Notes under the pieces: generated by a model
What the model saw: the letters and a program-made list of their open reading frames with translations, nothing else
The model's database searches: none
Told to the model about the DNA's origin: nothing
Part shown: positions 59,267 through 64,000 of the stretch, piece after piece
How positions within the stretch are numbered: the stretch's first letter is position 1
How the letters are laid out: each line of letters starts with the position of its first letter
Position numbers and translations under genes: made by a program
DNA from: Pseudoalteromonas rubra
GTDB lineage: Bacteria; Pseudomonadota; Gammaproteobacteria; Enterobacterales; Alteromonadaceae
DNA length: 64,000 nucleotides
Direction of reading: 5' to 3'
NCBI RefSeq assembly: GCF_005887115.1
Contig: NZ_PNCJ01000012.1
Location: forward strand, 1-64,000

Positions 59267-59602
59267 GAATAAAACTCCTTAGCAAACCCTGTTATATTTA
59301 TTTACGGTAAACGAATATCGTCTTTATATGAGTGAGGATTGCCGATTTGGTTCACTGCCGGAGAAACTTTTTATATTCGCCCGGCGAGCTTAAACAACTT
59401 GCAAAATTTGCCCTATGTTACTTGCCTCGTCCAGTAAACACAAGCTGTGAGCTGCCCGACTCCGATATCCAGTTAAGGCAAAATCGCAAAGCGACTCTCT
59501 GCCAGTATCCCAACTGACTAACTTATGTTAGTATTTACGGCTATACATCTAAAACTTGCCATCAGGCATTACCATTATTCTCAGCGTATAGGGTGTTCTT
59601 GA
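59267..59602. other. Divergent gap between bamC and gcvR
   Basis: 336 bp. No gene is convincing: a GTG-started 61-codon frame at 59332 lacks a ribosome-binding site. A palindrome ACTAAC-TTAT-GTTAGT (59516-59531) lies 72-87 bp before gcvR. dapA would be expected here from the E. coli order and is missing. Confidence 0.55.
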
Positions 59603-60136
59603 ATGACCACATTTACCAACCAACAATTGGTTTTGACCGCAATCGGAGAAGATCGCTCGGGGATCGTCAGCGAACTGACCAAGCTGGTCAGTGAGTGTAA
59701 TTGCAACATTATTGATAGTCGCATTGCGATACTCGGTAATGAGTTTACTTTCATTATGTTGCTTTCCGGCGACATGGCAGCCATCAGCCGAGTCGAGCAT
59801 ACCCTACCTACGAAAGGGATGGAACTGGGCCTGCTTACCATGATGAAACGTACGGCCAGCCATCAGCAGAATGAGTTCAGTGCCGGATATACTCTTGAGT
59901 ACAATGGACTCGACGCACCAGGTACCCTGAGTAAAGTCACGCGTTTTTTTGCCGACCAAAATATCAGCATTTGTTCTTTGAAGTCTGATACTTATGAAGA
60001 AAATGACGCATTACATATGCGCTGTGAAATCGAAGTCAATATTCCCATTGAAGTAGATGCTGACGCGTTTAAAATACAGTTCGAGCATCTCTCAAACTCA
60101 CTAAATCTGGATTATATTTTTCGACGCATTCGTTAA
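59603..60136 (+). CDS. gcvR: Glycine cleavage system regulator GcvR (ACT domains)
   Basis: GcvR binds GcvA and blocks activation of the glycine cleavage operon when glycine is low. The 177-residue protein has two ACT domains: LVLTAIGEDRSGIVSELTKL at about 8-27, and a second starting YTLEYNGLDAPGTLSKVTRF at about 96-115. Length is slightly under that of E. coli GcvR. It precedes bcp by 10 bp, the same pair as in E. coli. Confidence 0.93.
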   Translation: MTTFTNQQLVLTAIGEDRSGIVSELTKLVSECNCNIIDSRIAILGNEFTFIMLLSGDMAAISRVEHTLPTKGMELGLLTMMKRTASHQQNEFSAGYTLEYNGLDAPGTLSKVTRFFADQNISICSLKSDTYEENDALHMRCEIEVNIPIEVDADAFKIQFEHLSNSLNLDYIFRRIR

Positions 60137-60146
60137 GGAGCATCCT

Positions 60147-60617
60147 ATGAATACGCTACAAGCAGGCGCTCAGGCCCCGCAATTTACCTTAGAAAATCAA
60201 GATGGTGAAAGCATTTCACTCAGTACTCTTCTGGAATCCAAACAGGTACTGGTGTATTTCTACCCAAAAGCACTGACACCAGGTTGTACGGTACAGGCTG
60301 AACAACTCAGAGACCATAAAGAGCAGCTGGCGCAATACAATACTGTGGCAGTGGGGATCAGTCCAGATCCGGTCAAAAAGTTAAAAAACTTCGAAACCAA
60401 AAAAGAGCTGAACTTTGATCTGCTATCCGATGAAGACCACGCTATTGCTGACGCATTTGGTGTGTGGGGATTAAAAAAGTTTATGGGTAAAGAATATGAC
60501 GGGATCCACCGCATCAGCTTCCTGATAGGCCAAGATGGCACCGTTAAGCATGTTTTCAACAAGTTTAAAACCAAAGAACACCACCAGGTCGTTATTGACT
60601 ATCTGGCAGCACACTAG
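60147..60617 (+). CDS. bcp: Peroxiredoxin Bcp (thioredoxin-dependent)
   Basis: Bcp (PrxQ-type) reduces peroxides. The 156-residue protein has the peroxidatic Cys47 in YPKALTPGCTVQAEQLRDH. The second Cys that lies five residues later in E. coli Bcp (CTVQAC) is replaced by Glu (CTVQAE). No other Cys is present, so it should work as a 1-Cys enzyme. It is co-transcribed with gcvR and ends at a terminator shared with pdxJ. Confidence 0.95.
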   Translation: MNTLQAGAQAPQFTLENQDGESISLSTLLESKQVLVYFYPKALTPGCTVQAEQLRDHKEQLAQYNTVAVGISPDPVKKLKNFETKKELNFDLLSDEDHAIADAFGVWGLKKFMGKEYDGIHRISFLIGQDGTVKHVFNKFKTKEHHQVVIDYLAAH

Positions 60618-60639
60618 TACTGCTGTACATCTAGTCATA

Positions 60640-60666
60640 AAAAAGGGGCTAAATTGAGCCCCTTTT
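60640..60666. terminator. Bidirectional terminator between bcp and pdxJ
   Basis: AAAGGGGCT-aaattg-AGCCCCTTTT is symmetric with A and T runs on both sides. It lies between the two convergent stop codons. Confidence 0.85.
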
Positions 60667-60689
60667 GTGTTTTTCACGTATCAATGCCG

Positions 60690-61421
60690 CTAGCCTCGGG
60701 CATCCAGCATCAAGCGCTTCATGTCTCTTACTGCCTTCTCCAGCCCATCAATGGCAGCTCTGGCAATAATTGCATGGCCAATGTTGAGTTCATAAATTTC
60801 CGGCATCTGAGCAATGGGTTTTACGTTGTGATAATGCAAGCCATGGCCTGCATTGACTACAATACCCAAGCCATGCGCATATTTTACCCCAGTCCGGATC
60901 CGCTCCAGTTCAGCTTGCATCTCAGCGTCTGATTCTGCATCTGCGTAAGCGCCAGTGTGGATCTCGATATACGGCGCACCAGTGTCTTTGGCTGCATCGA
61001 TTTGCTGAGGATCTGCATCGATGAATAAAGACACTTTGATACCTGCATTTGCCAGCCGAGTCACAGCCTGAGTAACTTTTTCTTTATTCGCAACGACGTC
61101 AAGGCCACCTTCTGTGGTCAGCTCTTCGCGTTTTTCCGGCACCAGGCAAACGTATGCAGGCTTTACTTCACAGGCTATATCCAGCATCTCGTCTGTCACG
61201 GCAATTTCCAGGTTCATACGGGTCTGAATGGTTTTTGCCATCACATACACATCGCGGTCCTGAATATGACGACGATCCTCACGCAAGTGGATGGTAATAC
61301 CATCTGCCCCGGCATGTTCAGCAACAGCGGCAGCATGTGCTGGGTCCGGATAACTGGTGCCTCTCGCCTGACGCAATGTGGCAATATGATCGACGTTTAC
61401 GCCCAATAATATCTCTTTCAT
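60690..61421 (-). CDS. pdxJ: Pyridoxine 5'-phosphate synthase
   Basis: PdxJ condenses 1-deoxyxylulose 5-phosphate with 3-amino-2-oxopropyl phosphate in vitamin B6 synthesis. The 243-residue TIM-barrel protein begins [20 protein letters not shown]. It has [20 protein letters not shown], the [20 protein letters not shown] loop, [11 protein letters not shown], and GHGLHYHNV. It is last in the lepB-rnc-era-recO-pdxJ cluster, 5 bp after recO. Confidence 0.98.
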   Translation of the reverse strand: MKEILLGVNVDHIATLRQARGTSYPDPAHAAAVAEHAGADGITIHLREDRRHIQDRDVYVMAKTIQTRMNLEIAVTDEMLDIACEVKPAYVCLVPEKREELTTEGGLDVVANKEKVTQAVTRLANAGIKVSLFIDADPQQIDAAKDTGAPYIEIHTGAYADAESDAEMQAELERIRTGVKYAHGLGIVVNAGHGLHYHNVKPIAQMPEIYELNIGHAIIARAAIDGLEKAVRDMKRLMLDARG

Positions 61422-61426
61422 TGTTA

Positions 61427-62134
61427 TTACCTTGATTGAAATAGCTCTCTGCTTTTCAGCGGTTTATGGCCAAGTAATGGCCTGAATAAATATCTGCTAA
61501 GACCCTTCGCCTGACGTCGTACCTGATCGTCAGTAAAATCGCGCTGGGCAATGTGTTGAAGCACTCGGCCTGAAAAGCCAATATGCGGATCATCTGTTCT
61601 GACAAACCCCAATTCCCGAGTATATTGGTAGTAAGCCCCCTCGACAATCGCCTCGCCATCGGCATCACAGTCAAACTCAACACCAAACCCCAACTGCTCC
61701 AGCAATTGGAATTCAAAACTGCGTAACGTGAGCTCAAACGCGCTCCTGCGTGCATTTTCAGTCTGCTTGTGTAACTGCTGCAGATGGTGATGATACAGTG
61801 AGAATATCTCTTCAAGCGGCTCATTAACCGGGATTACCCGAGTACTGAGTTCGTTAAGGTAAAAGCCACAATACAAGACCTGCCCTTTCATTGCTAAAGG
61901 CTGGGTGTGCAGTTCAATATCGTTGAGGTACTTTAGATCATGACGACCGCTATAACGGACTAAGAGCAGGCTGAAAGGTTGAAGATGTGCGTTGTGCCTG
62001 AGTGCCTGACGCCCTTTTATACGGGCCAGCATCATCAGCTGGCCCACTCCCTCGACAAGCATATTAAGCATCACCTGAGAATCACTGTGTGGTCGGCGAT
62101 GCAACAAATAAGCTTGTCGAAAGTCGTTGTTCAA
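61427..62134 (-). CDS. recO: DNA repair protein RecO
   Basis: RecO loads RecA at gaps with RecR. The 235-residue protein has the N-terminal OB-fold ([20 protein letters not shown]), the RecO core ([20 protein letters not shown]), and a C-terminal helical domain. It lacks the complete zinc cysteine set found in some families, as is usual in gammaproteobacteria. It starts directly after the era stop codon with no gap. Confidence 0.96.
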   Translation of the reverse strand: MNNDFRQAYLLHRRPHSDSQVMLNMLVEGVGQLMMLARIKGRQALRHNAHLQPFSLLLVRYSGRHDLKYLNDIELHTQPLAMKGQVLYCGFYLNELSTRVIPVNEPLEEIFSLYHHHLQQLHKQTENARRSAFELTLRSFEFQLLEQLGFGVEFDCDADGEAIVEGAYYQYTRELGFVRTDDPHIGFSGRVLQHIAQRDFTDDQVRRQAKGLSRYLFRPLLGHKPLKSRELFQSR

Positions 62135-63037
62135 TTAGTCTTCCCCGTAGCCAAGACTACGCAGCGCCCTCTCATCATCTGCCCAGCCAGATTTCACTTT
62201 TACCCAGCATTCGAGAAATACTTTGTTGTCCAGCATCTCTTCCAAATCACGACGTGCTTCGCGACCAATGACTTTGAGTTTCTCACCCTTGTTGCCGATC
62301 ACCATGCGCTTTTGCGACTCACGCTCTACCAGGATCAACGCATTGATCTGCCAGACCCCGTTGTCGAGCCACTTAAATTGCTCAATTTCAACGGTCACTG
62401 AATATGGCAACTCGTCACCCATAAAACGCATGAGTTTCTCACGCACAATTTCAGCAGCCAGAAAGCGCATTGAGCGGTCTGTTACATAGTCATCAGGAAA
62501 GAAAAACTCGCATGCCGGCAGATGTTTATGCACTTCGGCTTTAACCATATCCACATTACGGTTTTGCTTGGCCGAAATAGGAATGATCCCGACAAAATCG
62601 CCCTGCTCTGACAGCCATTGAAGATGTGGCATCAGGGCTTCGCTTTTGTCTTTGACCTGATCACTTTTATTGATCACAACCAAAACCGGACGACCACTAT
62701 CCTTAACCTTATTGAGGACCATTTCATCATCTTTAGTCCACAAAGTACCCTCAACAACGAAAATCACTAATTCAACATCACCAATAGAGCTGGACGCAGC
62801 ACGGTTCATCAAACGGTTAATGGCCCGCTTTTCCTCACTGTGGAGTCCTGGTGTATCGACGTAGACCGCCTGATAGTTATCCTCAGTATGGATACCCATG
62901 ATACGGTGTCGGGTAGTTTGTGGTTTGCGTGAAGTAATGCTGACCTTTTGTTCAACCAGCTTATTTAATAACGTCGATTTACCAACGTTAGGTCGTCCGA
63001 CAATTGCGACCATGCCACAGTGGGTATTAGGAGTCAT
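62135..63037 (-). CDS. era: GTPase Era
   Basis: Era acts in 30S ribosome maturation by binding the 3' end of 16S rRNA. The 300-residue protein has G1 GRPNVGKST at 14-22, G3 DTPGLH, G4 NKSD in VVINKSDQ, and a C-terminal KH domain with [16 protein letters not shown]. It overlaps rnc by 11 bp, indicating coupled translation. Confidence 0.98.
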   Translation of the reverse strand: MTPNTHCGMVAIVGRPNVGKSTLLNKLVEQKVSITSRKPQTTRHRIMGIHTEDNYQAVYVDTPGLHSEEKRAINRLMNRAASSSIGDVELVIFVVEGTLWTKDDEMVLNKVKDSGRPVLVVINKSDQVKDKSEALMPHLQWLSEQGDFVGIIPISAKQNRNVDMVKAEVHKHLPACEFFFPDDYVTDRSMRFLAAEIVREKLMRFMGDELPYSVTVEIEQFKWLDNGVWQINALILVERESQKRMVIGNKGEKLKVIGREARRDLEEMLDNKVFLECWVKVKSGWADDERALRSLGYGED

Positions 63038-63704
63038 TCTTTAAAATCTTTAGTGCTTTTTCAGCGGCCTTTTGCTCGGCCTTACGGCGCGAACTACCCA
63101 CTGAGATAATACTTTCCATCCCTTCCACAATACACTCAACCGTAAAGGTCTGATTGTGTGCCTGTCCCTTGGTATCTATTACAGTATAACCGGGTAAAGG
63201 CAATTTGCGTGCCTGCAAGTATTCTTGCAACAGGGTTTTTGGGTCTTTCTGGTTATGACCAGGAGAAATCGCTGCCAAACGCGTGTCGTACCATTTTAAT
63301 ACCAGCGTCTTACAGGTCTCGATGTCTGAATCTAAAAACACCGCGCCAATAATCGCTTCGACCGCGTCAGCCAGAGTTGACTCGCGGCGATAACCGCCGC
63401 TTTTCAATTCACCCGGACCTAGTCTGAGATAATCCCCTAAGCCAAACTCAACACCGAACTCGGCCAATGTCTGACCTCGTACTAGTGTAGAACGCATCCG
63501 GCTTAGATCACCTTCTCGCGCTTTTGGAAATTGCTTATATAAGGCATTAGCAATAACAAAACTCAGGATAGAATCGCCTAAAAACTCCAGACGTTCGTTG
63601 TGCTGCCCTTTGTGGCTACGGTGTGTCATTGCCTGCTCTAGCAGGCTTTGCTCCGAAAATTCGTAACCAATCTTTTTATATAATTCTGTGACGTTTTTTT
63701 TCAT
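63027..63704 (-). CDS. rnc: Ribonuclease III
   Basis: RNase III processes double-stranded RNA, including rRNA precursors. The 225-residue protein has the catalytic signature ERLEFLGDS at 38-45 (Glu40, Asp44), [13 protein letters not shown] with Asp113 and Glu116, and a C-terminal dsRBD ([20 protein letters not shown]). It follows lepB with no gap and overlaps era. Confidence 0.98.
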   Translation of the reverse strand: MKKNVTELYKKIGYEFSEQSLLEQAMTHRSHKGQHNERLEFLGDSILSFVIANALYKQFPKAREGDLSRMRSTLVRGQTLAEFGVEFGLGDYLRLGPGELKSGGYRRESTLADAVEAIIGAVFLDSDIETCKTLVLKWYDTRLAAISPGHNQKDPKTLLQEYLQARKLPLPGYTVIDTKGQAHNQTFTVECIVEGMESIISVGSSRRKAEQKAAEKALKILKNDS

Positions 63705-63705
63705 G

Positions 63706-64000
63706 CTACTGAATATTACCTAGGCGTTCGAAACGAACCCCTGTTGGAACCCAACCAGGCAAAATGCTGTTCGGGCCATTTTCAAAATCGAAACTCATCC
63801 AAATAAATACGGCTTTACCAACCAGGTTTTCTTTTGGTACAAAGCCCCACATACGGCTGTCCTGACTGTTGTTACGGTTGTCACCCATAGCGAAGTAACT
63901 GCCCTCTGGTACAACCCATTCGTCACGTCGCGTGCCCGGCTGCTGATAATAGCGCTCAGTCAGTTCGGGGAGCTGAGGCGTCACAAGCACATCGTGACTG
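63706..64000 (-). CDS. lepB: Signal peptidase I, C-terminal part (runs off the window edge)
   Basis: The visible 98 codons contain box E of type I signal peptidases ([17 protein letters not shown]), preceded by [10 protein letters not shown] and followed by [15 protein letters not shown]. The catalytic Ser and Lys lie upstream, outside the window. It is the first gene of the lepB-rnc-era-recO-pdxJ cluster on the minus strand; its stop lies 2 bp before rnc. Confidence 0.95.
   Translation of the reverse strand, partial: SHDVLVTPQLPELTERYYQQPGTRRDEWVVPEGSYFAMGDNRNNSQDSRMWGFVPKENLVGKAVFIWMSFDFENGPNSILPGWVPTGVRFERLGNIQ

Noticed and set aside
59332..59517. 61-codon GTG-started frame between bamC and gcvR
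   Set aside because: No ribosome-binding site, no family recognised, and it covers a region expected to hold two divergent promoters.

Overview
The window looks like a chromosomal segment of a marine gammaproteobacterium of the Alteromonadales, most likely Pseudoalteromonas or a close relative. This rests on gene content and order: tolQRAB-pal-cpoB ending at a tRNA-Lys, ruvCAB next to aspS, nadK-(small membrane protein)-recN, gltBD, a prkA-yeaH-spoVR operon, ilvY/ilvC, bamE, bamC, and lepB-rnc-era-recO-pdxJ. It also rests on moderate GC content and on short TA-flanked repeats. Species is inference. There are no rRNA genes, CRISPR arrays, prophages or intact insertion sequences. Most of the window is core genome, so the interest lies in regulation, small genes and a few accessory loci.

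Layout. 1-4954: partial tRNA-Lys with its own promoter, then the Tol-Pal envelope operon on the minus strand. 4955-5953: an unusual 1 kb gap where ybgC would be expected. It holds a promoter-terminator pair that suggests a small RNA. 5954-10022: ruvB, ruvA and ruvC (with a near-consensus LexA box) and aspS. 10201-13212: a DUF72 protein, an orphan double-glycine-type small peptide gene, a GFA-fold protein, a YgjP-like metallopeptidase and a LoiP-like M48 lipoprotein. 13325-18319: grpE behind a textbook sigma-32 promoter, an HrcA-type repressor, nadK, a membrane protein and recN with two LexA boxes. 18320-19739: decayed or accessory DNA, including a secreted Cys-rich gene split by a TA-flanked MITE-like repeat whose precise removal restores the frame. 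19894-26652: gltD, gltB (with a perfect ARG-box-like site and a second palindrome upstream) and grxD.

26926-36861: sodB; the PrkA kinase, YeaH and SpoVR triad; a CheX-like response regulator paired with a diguanylate cyclase; an exported thiol peroxidase; an ElaA acetyltransferase; a Spo0M-like arrestin. 37076-45859: a CPA2 antiporter, an unknown 94-residue protein, a fatty-acid hydroxylase, and an iron-type uptake locus (DUF4856 lipoprotein, imelysin lipoprotein, TonB-dependent receptor) behind Fur-like palindromes. 46181-49444: an orphan OmpR-type regulator without a phospho-acceptor Asp, ilvY and ilvC. 49664-56700: a chemoreceptor, a TPR/transglutaminase-like lipoprotein overlapping an M28 peptidase gene, a GIY-YIG protein, bamE, an ankyrin membrane protein, the second MITE copy and a short DUF2897 gene. 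56731-64000: a YjiH-type membrane protein, bamC, gcvR, bcp, then pdxJ, recO, era, rnc and partial lepB on the minus strand.

The genes fall into a few functional groups: envelope integrity (Tol-Pal, BamC, BamE, LoiP-like), SOS repair (ruvCAB, recN, recO), heat shock (grpE, HrcA), nitrogen and amino-acid metabolism (gltBD, ilvC, gcvR), and stress/starvation (PrkA triad, Tpx, Bcp, SodB). All functions are read from sequence motifs and remembered family features; no database search was run.
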